A DNA stretch of 64,000 nt from Pseudomonas synxantha BG33R (GTDB lineage Bacteria; Pseudomonadota; Gammaproteobacteria; Pseudomonadales; Pseudomonadaceae): the NCBI RefSeq assembly GCF_000263715.2, contig NZ_CM001514.1:4901674-4965673 (forward strand), given 5' to 3'. Every line of letters starts with the position of its first letter. The first letter of the stretch is position 1. Both the position numbers and the translations under genes were made by a program. Of the stretch, positions 1 through 11,948 are shown one piece after another. The notes under the pieces were generated by a model. The model was not told where the DNA came from. It made no database searches and saw nothing but the letters and a program-made list of their open reading frames with translations.

Positions 1-750
1 GCGGCGGCCTACACCAGCGTCTCACCCTACCCGCTGGACGTACTGGGCGCTGAAACCGAAGGCATGATCGGCTACATCATCGAACAGGAACTTGGCAACC
101 TGCTGGACTTTGAAGTGCCGTTCGCCACTCTGCTCACCCAGGTGGAAGTGGACGCCAAGGACCCGGCCTTCCAGAACCCCACCAAGCCTATTGGCCCGGT
201 GTATGCCAAAGCCGAGGCGGAACAACTCGCCGCCGAAAAAGGCTGGGCCATCGCACCCGATGGCGACAAATACCGCCGTGTGGTTGCCAGCCCGCGCCCC
301 AAACGCATCTTTGAAATCCGCCCGATCAAATGGCTGCTGGAGAAAAAAGCCATCGTGATCTGCGCCGGCGGCGGCGGCATCCCGACGATGTATGGCGAAG
401 ACGGCAAGCTGCGCGGCATTGAAGCGGTGATCGACAAAGACCTGTGCTCGTCGCTGCTGGCCGCGCAACTGGACGCCGACCTGCTGGTAATCGCCACCGA
501 CGTCAATGCCGCTTTTATCGACTTCGGCAAGCCAACCCAGAAGGCCATCGGCCAGGCCCACCCGGACGACATGGAAAAACTCGGCTTCGCCGCGGGCTCC
601 ATGGGCCCCAAGGTACAGGCAGCCTGCGAGTTCGCCCGCCAGACTGGCAAAACCGCGGTGATCGGTTCACTCTCGGACATCGAAGCCATCGTCCAGGGCA
701 GCGCCGGCACCCGCATCAGCACGGCCACACCTGGCATCACCTATCTGTGA
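1..750 (+). CDS. arcC: Carbamate kinase, 3' part (ArcC)
   Basis: The frame is open from base 1, so the N-terminus (about 60 residues of a usual ~310) lies outside the window. The 249 residues seen carry the amino-acid-kinase features of ArcC: the [12 protein letters not shown] nucleotide/carbamoyl-binding stretch, [25 protein letters not shown] and a C-terminal GTRIS. The enzyme converts carbamoyl phosphate and ADP to ATP, carbamate/CO2 and ammonia, the last step of the arginine deiminase pathway in the cytoplasm. In pseudomonads it ends the arcDABC operon. The following small gene starts 18 bases after the stop and is probably co-transcribed. Confidence 0.95.
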   Translation, partial: AAAYTSVSPYPLDVLGAETEGMIGYIIEQELGNLLDFEVPFATLLTQVEVDAKDPAFQNPTKPIGPVYAKAEAEQLAAEKGWAIAPDGDKYRRVVASPRPKRIFEIRPIKWLLEKKAIVICAGGGGIPTMYGEDGKLRGIEAVIDKDLCSSLLAAQLDADLLVIATDVNAAFIDFGKPTQKAIGQAHPDDMEKLGFAAGSMGPKVQAACEFARQTGKTAVIGSLSDIEAIVQGSAGTRISTATPGITYL

Positions 751-768
751 AGTAGAGGAGAAACGCCT

Positions 769-1131
769 ATGGCTATCTTTGAACCCGGTCACTTGCACGT
801 CGAACGTCACGCGCTCAACAAGGACGACTACAGCTACAACCTGTGCATCGACTATGAAGTCAGCCAGGACCCCAAGGAAGGCAAAGGCATGTTATTCAAA
901 CTGCACGGTTCGGTGCAGGGCAAGGACCTCAAGGAGGAGTTCTTCCTGCCCAAGGACCAGGCATTCGACTTTGCGCGGCATGCAATGAACATCGCGCAGA
1001 AATACGGCATGCCGAAGGTCGCGGTGTTGAACGGTTCGATGCACAAGCAGTACGACTTGATGTTCGAGGACGTGCGGCATCAGTTGGATGTGAAGCCAGG
1101 AGACCCGGTCAAACCCGAACACCTGGAGTAA
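769..1131 (+). CDS. DUF5064-type small protein
   Basis: A 120-residue soluble protein with no signal peptide or membrane segment. It starts MAIFEPGHLHVERHALN and matches my memory of the Pseudomonas-restricted DUF5064 family. A strong ribosome site (agaggag) precedes the ATG, and only 18 bases separate it from arcC, so it probably rides on the arc operon transcript. Its function is unknown. Its position suggests, without proof, a link to arginine fermentation or anoxic growth. Confidence 0.75.
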   Translation: MAIFEPGHLHVERHALNKDDYSYNLCIDYEVSQDPKEGKGMLFKLHGSVQGKDLKEEFFLPKDQAFDFARHAMNIAQKYGMPKVAVLNGSMHKQYDLMFEDVRHQLDVKPGDPVKPEHLE

Positions 1132-1160
1132 CCCCGCCCCCACAGCCAAAACAGATCAAG

Positions 1161-1250
1161 TGTGGGAGCTGGCTTGCCTGCGATAGCGGTGGATCAGTCG
1201 CCGCAAGTATTGACTGATCGTTCGCCGTCGCAGGCAACCCCCCTCCCACA
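1161..1250. repeat. REP doublet (REPIN-like), arcC tail/gcsR
   Basis: Left arm TGTGGGAGCTGGCTTGCCTG and an inverted right arm ending CCCTCCCACA face each other around an inner palindrome (GATCAGTC / GACTGATC, 1192-1220). The two REP halves in opposite orientation form a long hairpin in the spacer after the DUF5064 gene. The same arm sequence recurs at 6429, 10318 and 61904. Confidence 0.8.
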
Positions 1251-1316
1251 TTTTTGATCTCCATCACCTCTCAGGCATACTTGCCACCTCTGCTCTCCAG
1301 AATTGCCAACCGCCCC

Positions 1317-2825
<1,509 letters not shown>

Positions 2826-2844
2826 TTCAAGTTGGAATACAAAC

Positions 2845-2874
2845 AAATGTGGGAGCAAGCCCCCTCCCACATTT
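2845..2874. repeat. Short REP-type hairpin after gcsR
   Basis: AAATGTGGGAG and CTCCCACATTT are perfect inverted arms with an 8-base loop, 19 bases after the gcsR stop. It lacks a T-run on the + strand, so it is a REP unit rather than a classical terminator, though it may protect or end the transcript. Confidence 0.6.
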
Positions 2875-2913
2875 GGAGAGCATTCCAAAATTTGGTCCAG
2901 GAACGACATTCAG

Positions 2914-3031
2914 TGTACTGAAAGCGCTACAGCGTAACGATATCGCTACAACCCTGTTTTTTACGCGCCATGCAAGGCTTTGATCCACATAGGCTTTTTT
3001 TAACGCACTCGACTGTAGCGAAATCGCTACA
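2914..3031 (+). promoter_or_regulatory. Three 18-bp GcsR-type operator sites
   Basis: Three palindromes of form TGTANCG-N4-CGCTACA lie upstream of gcvH. Site 1 (2914-2931) is TGTACTGAAAGCGCTACA, site 2 (2933-2950) is CGTAACGATATCGCTACA, and site 3 (3014-3031) is TGTAGCGAAATCGCTACA, which is perfect. Sites 1 and 2 are 19 bases apart and site 3 lies 81 bases from site 2. The distance of about 65-180 bases to the -24/-12 element suits an enhancer-binding protein. From memory, GcsR of P. aeruginosa uses three tandem 18-bp sites of related sequence. Confidence 0.82.
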
Positions 3032-3094
3032 CCCAAACACGCCAACGTTATAGCTATTTTCATCAAGTATCTGATTTATAAAGACTTAATAACC

Positions 3095-3111
3095 TTGGCC
3101 GCAATATTGCT
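3095..3111 (+). promoter_or_regulatory. Sigma-54 (-24/-12) promoter of the gcvH operon
   Basis: TTGGCCGCAATATTGCT carries the invariant GG (3097-3098) and GC (3109-3110) exactly ten bases apart. Transcription would start near 3122, about 50 bases before the gcvH ATG. Together with the upstream palindromes and the adjacent sigma-54 activator gene this is a complete RpoN-dependent control unit. Confidence 0.85.
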
Positions 3112-3171
3112 AAGCAACTCCCCATTATTCCAATCCCGTCCACCAGACGATTCTGGCCCTGAGGAGTTTCC

Positions 3172-3555
3172 ATGAGCGAGTTGCGTTTCACTGAAGATCA
3201 CGAATGGCTGCGCGCCGAAGCCGATGGCAGCGTCACCGTGGGCATCACCGCTTTCGCGCAGAACGCGCTGGGTGATGTGGTTTTCGTGCAACTGCCGGAG
3301 TTGCAGGCTTACGACAAGGGCGCCGAAGCCTCCACCGTGGAATCGGTCAAAGCCGCCAGCGGCGTCTACATGCCGCTGGACGGTGAAGTGCTGGAAGTGA
3401 ACGACAAACTCGATGGCAGCCCGGAACTGGTCAACGAAGACCCGATGGGCGAAGGCTGGTTCTTCCGCTTTAAACCCGCCGACGCCGATGCAGTGGCTAA
3501 GCTGTTGGATCAGGATGCGTACGACCGTCTGATCAAAGCCAACGCAGAAGCCTGA
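3172..3555 (+). CDS. gcvH: Glycine cleavage system H protein
   Basis: A 127-residue lipoyl carrier of the glycine cleavage complex. The lipoylation motif is ESVKAAS, with Lys in the usual place after TVE, and the C-terminal [19 protein letters not shown] is typical. It shuttles the aminomethyl group between GcvP, GcvT and lipoamide dehydrogenase. A good ribosome site (gaggag) precedes the ATG. First gene of gcvH-gcvP-sdaA-gcvT, 10 bases before gcvP. This would be the catabolic gcv2 copy of pseudomonads, judged by its neighbours. Confidence 0.96.
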   Translation: MSELRFTEDHEWLRAEADGSVTVGITAFAQNALGDVVFVQLPELQAYDKGAEASTVESVKAASGVYMPLDGEVLEVNDKLDGSPELVNEDPMGEGWFFRFKPADADAVAKLLDQDAYDRLIKANAEA

Positions 3556-3565
3556 GGAGCGCGCC

Positions 3566-6403
3566 ATGACCGTTAATCTGACCACCGCCAACGAATTCAT
3601 CGCCCGCCACATCGGCCCGCGCCAGGAAGATGAGCAGCAAATGCTCGCCAGCCTGGGCTTTGATTCCCTCGAAGCCCTCAGCGCCAGCGTGATCCCGGAA
3701 AGCATCAAGGGTACCAGCGTGCTCGGCCTGGAAGACGGCTTGAGCGAAGCAGAGGCCCTGGCCAAGATCAAGGCCATTGCCGGAAAGAACCAACTGTTCA
3801 AGACCTACATCGGCCAGGGCTATTACAACTGCCACACGCCGTCGCCGATCCTGCGCAACCTGCTGGAAAACCCGGCCTGGTACACCGCTTACACGCCCTA
3901 TCAACCCGAGATTTCCCAGGGCCGCCTGGAAGCGCTGCTCAATTTCCAGACCCTGATCAGCGACCTCACCGGCCTGCCGATTGCCAACGCTTCCCTGCTC
4001 GATGAAGCCACCGCCGCCGCCGAAGCCATGACCTTCTGCAAGCGCCTGAGCAAGAACAAAGGCAGCAACGCATTCTTCGCTTCGGTGCACAGCCACCCGC
4101 AAACCCTCGACGTACTGCGCACCCGTGCCGAGCCACTGGGCATCGACGTGGTGGTGGGCGATGAGCGCGAACTGACCGACGTCAGCCCGTTCTTCGGCGC
4201 CCTGCTGCAATACCCGGCCAGCAACGGCGATGTATTCGATTACCGCGAACTGACCGAGCGCTTCCACGCCGCCAACGCACTGGTAGCCGTGGCCGCCGAC
4301 CTGCTGGCCCTGACCCTGCTGACCCCGCCGGGTGAATTCGGCGCCGACGTCGCTATTGGCAGCGCACAACGCTTCGGCGTGCCGCTGGGCTTCGGTGGCC
4401 CGCACGCGGCGTACTTCTCCACCAAGGATGCGTTCAAGCGCGATATGCCAGGCCGTCTGGTCGGCGTGTCGGTAGACCGCTTCGGCAGGCCGGCCCTGCG
4501 CCTGGCCATGCAGACTCGCGAGCAACATATCCGCCGCGAGAAAGCCACCAGCAATATCTGCACCGCCCAAGTGCTGCTGGCCAATATCGCCAGCATGTAC
4601 GCCGTGTACCACGGCCCCAAGGGCCTGACCCAGATCGCCCAGCGCATTCACCAGTTGACCGCGATCCTGGCCAAGGGCTTGACGGCCCTGGGCTTGAAAG
4701 TCGAGCAGCAACACTTCTTCGACACCCTGACAATCAACACCGGCACCCACACCGCCGCCCTGCATGACAAGGCCCGCGCCCAGCGCATCAACCTGCGCGT
4801 CGTGGACGCCGAGCGTGTTGGCCTGTCGGTCGACGAAACCACCACCCAGGCTGATATCCAGGCCTTGTGGGCCATCTTCGCCGACGGCAAAACCCTGCCG
4901 GCCTTCGCTGCAACCGACAGCACCCTGCCGGCCGCCCTGCTGCGCCAGTCGCCGATCCTCAGCCACCCGGTGTTCAACCGCTATCACTCCGAAACCGAGC
5001 TGATGCGCTACCTGCGCAAGCTGGCCGACAAGGACCTGGCACTGGACCGCACCATGATCCCGCTGGGTTCGTGCACCATGAAGCTCAACGCCGCCAGCGA
5101 AATGATCCCGGTGACCTGGGCCGAGTTCGGTGCCCTGCACCCTTTCGCCCCCGCCGCGCAAAGCGCCGGCTACCTGCAACTGACCACCGAACTGGAAGCC
5201 ATGCTCTGCGCGGCGACCGGCTACGATGCGATCTCCTTGCAGCCCAACGCGGGTTCCCAGGGTGAATACGCAGGCCTCCTGGCCATCCGCGCCTATCACC
5301 AGAGCCGTGGCGAAGAACGTCGCGACATCTGCCTGATCCCGTCGTCGGCCCACGGCACCAATCCCGCCACCGCCAACATGGCCGGTATGCGCGTAGTGGT
5401 AACCGCTTGCGATGCGCGCGGCAACGTGGACATCGAAGACCTGCGCGCCAAGGCCATCGAACACCGTGAGCACCTCGCCGCGCTGATGATCACCTACCCG
5501 TCCACTCACGGTGTGTTCGAGGAAGGCATCCGCGAAATCTGCGCGATCATCCACGACAACGGCGGCCAGGTGTACATCGACGGCGCCAACATGAACGCGA
5601 TGGTCGGCCTCTGCGCACCGGGCAAGTTCGGCGGCGACGTGTCCCACCTGAACCTGCACAAGACCTTCTGCATCCCCCATGGCGGTGGCGGCCCGGGTGT
5701 TGGCCCGATTGGCGTCAAGTCGCACCTCACGCCGTTCCTGCCCGGCCACGCGGCCATGGAACGCAAGGAAGGCGCGGTATGCGCCGCACCGTTCGGCAGC
5801 GCGAGCATTTTGCCGATCACCTGGATGTACATCAGCATGATGGGCGGCGCCGGCCTCAAGCGCGCGTCGCAGTTGGCGATCCTGAATGCCAACTACATCT
5901 CCCGTCGCCTCGAAGAGCATTACCCCGTGCTCTATACCGGCAGCAACGGCCTGGTGGCCCACGAATGCATCCTCGACCTGCGCCCGTTGAAAGACAGCAG
6001 CGGCATCAGCGTGGACGACGTGGCCAAGCGCCTGATCGATTTTGGTTTCCATGCGCCGACCATGTCGTTCCCGGTGGCCGGCACCTTGATGATCGAGCCG
6101 ACCGAAAGTGAATCCAAGGAAGAACTGGACCGCTTCTGCGACGCCATGATCGCCATCCGCGAAGAGATCCGTGCAGTGGAAAACGGCACGTTGGACAAGG
6201 ACGACAACCCGCTCAAGAACGCGCCGCACACCGCTGCTGAACTGGTGGGCGAATGGAGCCACCCCTACAGCCGTGAGCAAGCGGTGTACCCGGTTGCTTC
6301 GCTGATCGAAGGCAAGTACTGGCCGCCGGTTGGCCGGGTCGACAATGTGTTTGGCGATCGTAACCTCGTTTGCGCATGCCCATCGATCGAGAGCTACGCC
6401 TGA
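3566..6403 (+). CDS. gcvP: Glycine dehydrogenase (decarboxylating), P protein
   Basis: A 945-residue single-chain P protein, full length for the family. It is PLP-dependent: the lysine sits in [18 protein letters not shown] near residue 699. The N-terminal half carries [10 protein letters not shown] and [18 protein letters not shown]; the C-terminal half carries [12 protein letters not shown] and [16 protein letters not shown]. It decarboxylates glycine and loads the methylamine group onto GcvH. Its ATG follows gcvH by 10 bases with its own ggag site, so the two are translated together. Confidence 0.97.
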   Translation: MTVNLTTANEFIARHIGPRQEDEQQMLASLGFDSLEALSASVIPESIKGTSVLGLEDGLSEAEALAKIKAIAGKNQLFKTYIGQGYYNCHTPSPILRNLLENPAWYTAYTPYQPEISQGRLEALLNFQTLISDLTGLPIANASLLDEATAAAEAMTFCKRLSKNKGSNAFFASVHSHPQTLDVLRTRAEPLGIDVVVGDERELTDVSPFFGALLQYPASNGDVFDYRELTERFHAANALVAVAADLLALTLLTPPGEFGADVAIGSAQRFGVPLGFGGPHAAYFSTKDAFKRDMPGRLVGVSVDRFGRPALRLAMQTREQHIRREKATSNICTAQVLLANIASMYAVYHGPKGLTQIAQRIHQLTAILAKGLTALGLKVEQQHFFDTLTINTGTHTAALHDKARAQRINLRVVDAERVGLSVDETTTQADIQALWAIFADGKTLPAFAATDSTLPAALLRQSPILSHPVFNRYHSETELMRYLRKLADKDLALDRTMIPLGSCTMKLNAASEMIPVTWAEFGALHPFAPAAQSAGYLQLTTELEAMLCAATGYDAISLQPNAGSQGEYAGLLAIRAYHQSRGEERRDICLIPSSAHGTNPATANMAGMRVVVTACDARGNVDIEDLRAKAIEHREHLAALMITYPSTHGVFEEGIREICAIIHDNGGQVYIDGANMNAMVGLCAPGKFGGDVSHLNLHKTFCIPHGGGGPGVGPIGVKSHLTPFLPGHAAMERKEGAVCAAPFGSASILPITWMYISMMGGAGLKRASQLAILNANYISRRLEEHYPVLYTGSNGLVAHECILDLRPLKDSSGISVDDVAKRLIDFGFHAPTMSFPVAGTLMIEPTESESKEELDRFCDAMIAIREEIRAVENGTLDKDDNPLKNAPHTAAELVGEWSHPYSREQAVYPVASLIEGKYWPPVGRVDNVFGDRNLVCACPSIESYA

Positions 6404-6428
6404 TCTGACTGGAGAAACGCGGTCATTA

Positions 6429-6516
6429 TGGGAGCTGGCTTGCCTGCGATAGCGGTGTATCAGTTGACAGCGATGTTGCCTGAGCCACCGCGATCGCGGG
6501 CAAGCCCGGCTCCCAC
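6429..6516. repeat. REP doublet between gcvP and sdaA
   Basis: The left arm TGGGAGCTGGCTTGCCTGCG and a diverged right arm (CGCGGGCAAGCCCGGCTCCCACA) face each other in the 162-base gcvP/sdaA gap. In P. aeruginosa this position holds a glyA copy; here only the repeat is present. Confidence 0.75.
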
Positions 6517-6565
6517 ACTGACCGAGTCGGTATTCAGAAAATAATAAGAAACCGGAGAACAACTC

Positions 6566-7942
<1,377 letters not shown>

Positions 7943-7981
7943 CGCCCACAAGCGCGTCGGCACGTTTTTCAGGAGCTGAAT

Positions 7982-9106
7982 ATGTCCACCGAAACCCTGT
8001 TGAAAACCCCTCTGCACGCCCTGCACCTCGAACTGGGCGCACGCATGGTGCCCTTCGCCGGCTACGACATGCCGGTGCAGTACCCGCTGGGTGTTATGAA
8101 AGAACACCAGCACACCCGTGATCAGGCCGGGTTGTTCGACGTGTCGCACATGGGCCAGATCCGCCTGACCGGTGCCAATGCCGCCAAGGCCCTGGAAACC
8201 CTGGTGCCGGTCGACATCATCGACCTGCCGGTGGGCATGCAGCGCTACGCCATGTTCACCAACGAGCAAGGCGGCATCCTCGACGACTTGATGGTGGCCA
8301 ACCTGGGCAACGACGAACTGTTCCTGGTGGTCAATGCCGCCTGCAAGGACCAGGACCTGGCACACCTGCGTCAACACATCGGCGACCAATGCACCATCGA
8401 ACCGCTGTTCGAAGAACGCGCCCTGCTGGCCCTGCAAGGCCCGGCTGCGGTGAAGGTGCTGGCGCGGTTGGCACCTGAAGTCACCCGGATGACCTTTATG
8501 CAATTCGCCACCCTGCGTTTGCTGGGCGTGGACTGCTATGTCAGCCGCTCCGGCTATACCGGTGAAGACGGCTTCGAAATCTCCGTGCCGGCTGAAAATG
8601 CCGAAAGCCTCGCACGCAGCCTGCTGGCCGAAGCCGAAGTACAGGCTATCGGCCTGGGCGCCCGCGATTCGCTGCGCCTGGAAGCCGGCCTGTGCCTGTA
8701 CGGCCACGACATGAACACCGACACCACCCCGATCGAAGCCAGCCTGTTGTGGGCGATCTCCAAGGCCCGGCGTGCGGATGGCCCGCGTGCCGGCGCTTTC
8801 CCCGGCGCCGACCGGATCTTCACCCAGCAACAAGCCGGCGTCAGCCGCAAGCGCGTGGGCTTGCTGCCTCAGGAGCGCACCCCGGTGCGTGAAGGTGCAG
8901 AGATTGTCGACGAACACGGCACCGTGATCGGCACCGTGTGCAGCGGCGGTTTTGGCCCGAGCCTGGGGGGCCCGCTGGCCATGGGTTACCTGGACACGGC
9001 CTTCACTGCACTGGATACCGAAGTGTCTGCGTTGGTGCGTGGGAAAAAGGTGCCATTACGTGTAAGTAAAATGCCATTTGTGCCGCAACGTTACTATCGC
9101 GGCTGA
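7982..9106 (+). CDS. gcvT: Glycine cleavage system T protein (aminomethyltransferase)
   Basis: A 374-residue GcvT. Features seen are HLELGARMVPFAGYDMPVQY, GLFDVSHMGQIRLTG, VSRSGYTGEDGFEISV and GLGARDSLRLEAGLCLYGHD, in family order and at family length. It transfers the one-carbon unit from aminomethyl-GcvH to tetrahydrofolate, releasing ammonia. A caggag site lies before the ATG, 39 bases after sdaA. Last gene of the operon; a 12-bp inverted repeat follows 21 bases downstream. Confidence 0.96.
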   Translation: MSTETLLKTPLHALHLELGARMVPFAGYDMPVQYPLGVMKEHQHTRDQAGLFDVSHMGQIRLTGANAAKALETLVPVDIIDLPVGMQRYAMFTNEQGGILDDLMVANLGNDELFLVVNAACKDQDLAHLRQHIGDQCTIEPLFEERALLALQGPAAVKVLARLAPEVTRMTFMQFATLRLLGVDCYVSRSGYTGEDGFEISVPAENAESLARSLLAEAEVQAIGLGARDSLRLEAGLCLYGHDMNTDTTPIEASLLWAISKARRADGPRAGAFPGADRIFTQQQAGVSRKRVGLLPQERTPVREGAEIVDEHGTVIGTVCSGGFGPSLGGPLAMGYLDTAFTALDTEVSALVRGKKVPLRVSKMPFVPQRYYRG

Positions 9107-9499
9107 GGGATTGTTTCTATAAGTAACGCGGTTGCGTTAACGTGCACTAAACTGTAACGCAACCGCCATAAAACAGTGCATTTACGATAGTCATTTTTAT
9201 AGGAATAGCCCTATAACAAGTGAACTACTCTATCGAATAAGCCAGCCGTTCAGCATTCAACAAAGTGTCATGCACCCCAGCAAAACCGGGGCCTTGCGCG
9301 GGGCTTGTTTTTTTCATATTAGTTGGCGTAGAGTTTGCTCACTGTGTTTGCATGGGTCGCTTGGAACCTGGACCTGGGCAGTAGCTGAAGTAGTTGCTAC
9401 AACCCGTTCGACGTCTCTTAACTTTCCTGCAACCCAGCCCAGTACTCTTTCGTGTGAAAGGGGCTGTCATTAATTTTTAGCGTCAAAGGAAAGAAGAAA
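9107..9499 (+). other. Spacer gcvT/csp: inverted repeat and long cold-shock leader
   Basis: No convincing gene. A perfect 12-bp inverted repeat (GCGGTTGCGTTA at 9128-9139, TAACGCAACCGC at 9155-9166, loop of 15) lacks a T-run, so it may be a protein-binding site or a weak terminator for gcvT. The rest is probably the promoter and a long 5' leader of the cold-shock gene, with a T-rich stretch at 9307-9314 and a clear aaaggaaag ribosome site. Long leaders are usual for csp genes. A small open frame at 9270-9473 is not convincing as protein. Confidence 0.5.
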
Positions 9500-9712
9500 A
9501 TGGCTGAGCGTCAGAGCGGTACCGTCAAGTGGTTCAACGACGAAAAAGGCTTTGGTTTTATCACTCCTGAGAGCGGCCCGGATCTGTTCGTGCATTTCCG
9601 CGCTATTCAGGGCAATGGCTTCAAGAGCCTGAAGGAAGGCCAGAAGGTCACCTTCATTTCAGTACAAGGCCAAAAAGGCCTGCAGGCTGACGAAGTACAA
9701 GCAGAAGGCTGA
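9500..9712 (+). CDS. CspA-family cold-shock protein
   Basis: A 70-residue OB-fold protein with both nucleic-acid-binding motifs: RNP1 KGFGFIT and RNP2 [19 protein letters not shown] at the N-terminus is diagnostic. It binds single-stranded RNA or DNA and melts RNA structure. Monocistronic: a long leader lies upstream and a strong terminator 14 bases downstream. Paralogues are usual in pseudomonads (CapA/CapB/CspD types), so no specific symbol is given. Confidence 0.95.
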   Translation: MAERQSGTVKWFNDEKGFGFITPESGPDLFVHFRAIQGNGFKSLKEGQKVTFISVQGQKGLQADEVQAEG

Positions 9713-9725
9713 TCCCTACTGCGAC

Positions 9726-9758
9726 AAAAAGCCCCTGATATGACATCAGGGGCTTTTT
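9726..9758 (+). terminator. Rho-independent terminator of the csp gene
   Basis: AAAAAGCCCCTGAT and ATCAGGGGCTTTTT form a 14-bp stem with a 5-base loop, ending in a T-run. The A-run on the other side would let it work in both directions. Confidence 0.92.
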
Positions 9759-9806
9759 TATGGGCGCCATTGCGTAAACTGCGTGCTTTCTCCAGAGAGC
9801 CCTGCC

Positions 9807-10295
9807 ATGTCCAAACCCCTGTTGAGCCCCCAGGGCGAATTCCCCGCCGTTGGCCTGGGCCGTCGCCTGGCAGCGATGTTCTATGACTTCCTGTTATGCA
9901 CCGCCCTGCTGATCGTCACGGCGTTCATCTACAAGCTGGTGTGGATCGCCTTCATCGGCGAAGCGAAGATGCGCACACTCACCGAGTCCGGCGCGCTGGA
10001 CGGTGACCCGTTGTTGTCGACGATCCTGTTGTTTGTACTGTTTGGTTTCTTCGCCAAGTTCTGGACCCATTCGGGGCAAACCCTGGGCATGCAGGTGTGG
10101 GGCGTACGCGTGCAAAACGCCGACGGCTCGCGGATCAGCCTGTGGCAGGCGTTGCTGCGTTTTGTGGTGTCGATTGCGTCGTGGTTGTGCGTGGGGCTGG
10201 GGTTTATCTGGTCGTTGTTCGATAAACACAAACGCAGCTGGCATGACATCTATTCGGATACGCAACTGGTGCGGATCCCGAAGCAAAAGAAGTAA
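9807..10295 (+). CDS. RDD family membrane protein
   Basis: A 162-residue inner-membrane protein. The start MSKPLLSPQGEFPAVGLGRR is preferred over an ATG at 9783, because the RDD signature follows as LGRRLAAMFYDFLLCTALL. Three hydrophobic segments are seen near residues 25-45, 70-90 and 118-140. The C-terminal DKHKRSWHDIYSDTQLV is the usual RDD ending. Function is unknown; some family members are linked to sodium or proton exchange. It stands alone between the csp terminator and a REP doublet. Confidence 0.88.
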   Translation: MSKPLLSPQGEFPAVGLGRRLAAMFYDFLLCTALLIVTAFIYKLVWIAFIGEAKMRTLTESGALDGDPLLSTILLFVLFGFFAKFWTHSGQTLGMQVWGVRVQNADGSRISLWQALLRFVVSIASWLCVGLGFIWSLFDKHKRSWHDIYSDTQLVRIPKQKK

Positions 10296-10317
10296 CTCAA
10301 GCACATCGCCGATCAAC

Positions 10318-10405
10318 TGTGGGAGCTGGCTTGCCTGCGATAGCGGAGTAACAGTCACAGGTGCTTGGCTGCAAGACCGCTATCGCAGGCAAGCCAGCTC
10401 CCACA
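10318..10405. repeat. REP doublet (REPIN), RDD gene/nadA
   Basis: TGTGGGAGCTGGCTTGCCTG... at 10318-10346 and its exact reverse complement at 10377-10405 form a perfect 29-bp stem around a 30-base centre. It lies between convergent genes. Confidence 0.9.
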
Positions 10406-10418
10406 TTTTGATTTGTGT

Positions 10419-11477
10419 TCAGGCGTTGCCGGCCAGTTTCAACCGTGCAGCCTGGGTAAAGTCCAACATCCGCTTGAGCGGCCGCACCGCCTGCGGAATC
10501 ACCGACGGCTCGACGAAAATCTCGTTACTGCCCTCACGCAAACACTGCAATGTACGCTCCAGCGTATTCATCGCCATCCACGGGCAGTGCGCGCAGCTGC
10601 GGCACGCGGCGCCGTTGCCGGCGGTGGGTGCTTCGATGAAGATCTTGTCCGGACACAGCTGCTGCATCTTGTAGAAGATGCCGCGATCAGTCGCCACGAT
10701 AAAGGTCTTGTTCGGCAAGCGCTGCGCCGCAGCGATCAGTTGGCTGGTGGAACCCACCGCGTCCGCCAATTCGATCACCGAAGTCGGTGACTCCGGATGC
10801 ACCAGGATCGCCGCATCCGGGTACAGCGCCTTCATGTCTTCCAGCTGCTTGGACTTGAACTCTTCGTGCACGATGCAGGCACCGTCCCACAGCAGCATGT
10901 CGGCGCCGGTCTGGCGCTGGATGTAGGTGCCCAGGTGTTTGTCCGGGCCCCAGATAATGGTCTCGCCGTTGTCCATCAGGCTCTCGACGATTTCCAGCGC
11001 GCAACTGGAGGTCACCACCCAATCGGCGCGGGCTTTGACCGCGGCCGAGGTGTTGGCGTACACCACCACGGTGCGCTCGGGATGCTGATCACAAAATGCA
11101 GAAAACTCATCCACCGGGCACCCCAGGTCCAGGGAGCACGTCGCTTCCAGGGTAGGCATCAGAATGCGTTTTTCCGGGGTGAGGATCTTGGCGGTCTCCC
11201 CCATGAATCGCACACCGGCCACCAGCACGGTCTTGGCTGGGTGGGCTGCGCCGAAGCGGGCCATTTCCAGGGAGTCGGAAACACAGCCGCCAGTTTCTTC
11301 GGCCAGGGCCTGAATCACCGGGTCGCAGTAAAAGTGGGCGACCAGCACCGCGTCCTGAGCCTTGAGCTCGGCGGCGATGGCAGTACGCAAGCTTGCCTCT
11401 TCAGCAACGCTGAGAACCTTGGGCTGTTTGGCGTCGAGGTGGGCTTGAACCAGTAGGCGTTCGGAAATGTGCGTCAT
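10419..11477 (-). CDS. nadA: Quinolinate synthase A
   Basis: A 352-residue NadA. The start at [15 protein letters not shown] is chosen because the longer frame to 11579 adds an unrelated arginine-rich leader. The three 4Fe-4S cysteines are seen in [23 protein letters not shown] and [14 protein letters not shown]. Substrate motifs [12 protein letters not shown] and [10 protein letters not shown] are present. It condenses iminoaspartate with dihydroxyacetone phosphate to quinolinate, the pyridine-ring step of NAD synthesis. It is transcribed away from the tpsB gene. Confidence 0.96.
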   Translation of the reverse strand: MTHISERLLVQAHLDAKQPKVLSVAEEASLRTAIAAELKAQDAVLVAHFYCDPVIQALAEETGGCVSDSLEMARFGAAHPAKTVLVAGVRFMGETAKILTPEKRILMPTLEATCSLDLGCPVDEFSAFCDQHPERTVVVYANTSAAVKARADWVVTSSCALEIVESLMDNGETIIWGPDKHLGTYIQRQTGADMLLWDGACIVHEEFKSKQLEDMKALYPDAAILVHPESPTSVIELADAVGSTSQLIAAAQRLPNKTFIVATDRGIFYKMQQLCPDKIFIEAPTAGNGAACRSCAHCPWMAMNTLERTLQCLREGSNEIFVEPSVIPQAVRPLKRMLDFTQAARLKLAGNA

Positions 11478-11948
11478 GTTCGCAAGACCTGCAGGCGCAG
11501 TAGCGCGAAAGTCGAGTGTACCACCGGCTCGGGAGCCCTTCGGGCGCCGCCGGACGAAGTGTTTTTGTTCATCAAGCACGGGTAAAGCTGAAGCTGCGCA
11601 AGGCTACAGAATATCCAATGGATTCAAAAGCCTAATCTGGCAACGAGGCGAGCTGCCGTCCCTTGATCGGGTCCAGCCGATTAGGCGAAGTCTTGACAAC
11701 AATCCAAACCATCCCTCTGCCACTTAAACGCCTTTAAACGCAGGAATGACGGGCCTGTACACCTCAAGCCGCACCAAAAATGTGCATAAAAGCACTTAAT
11801 TACGCGACCTTTCTTACGTATTGTGTGATAAATCCTACAGCGATGTAACAAACCGTCTACCACTCACTCAAGTGTGGCAAGTCCCGCTGAGTTCACTGTT
11901 TGGCTCGGGCGGATGCATCGCGTGTATTTCTACGTTTAAGGAAGTCGA
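11478..11948. other. Divergent spacer nadA/tpsB
   Basis: 471 bases without a supportable gene; it must hold the nadA and tpsB promoters. AT-rich stretches near 11780-11850 could be promoter regions. An aaggaag ribosome site sits just before the GTG of tpsB. I see no operator that I can name. Confidence 0.4.

Noticed and set aside
3533..6562. A 1009-codon open frame on the minus strand opposite gcvP
   Set aside because: Antisense of a highly conserved gene in a GC-rich genome; His/Gly/Val-rich composition and no family features.
9270..9473. A 67-codon frame upstream of the cold-shock gene
   Set aside because: Lies in the long csp leader, no ribosome site, Cys/Trp-rich random-looking product.
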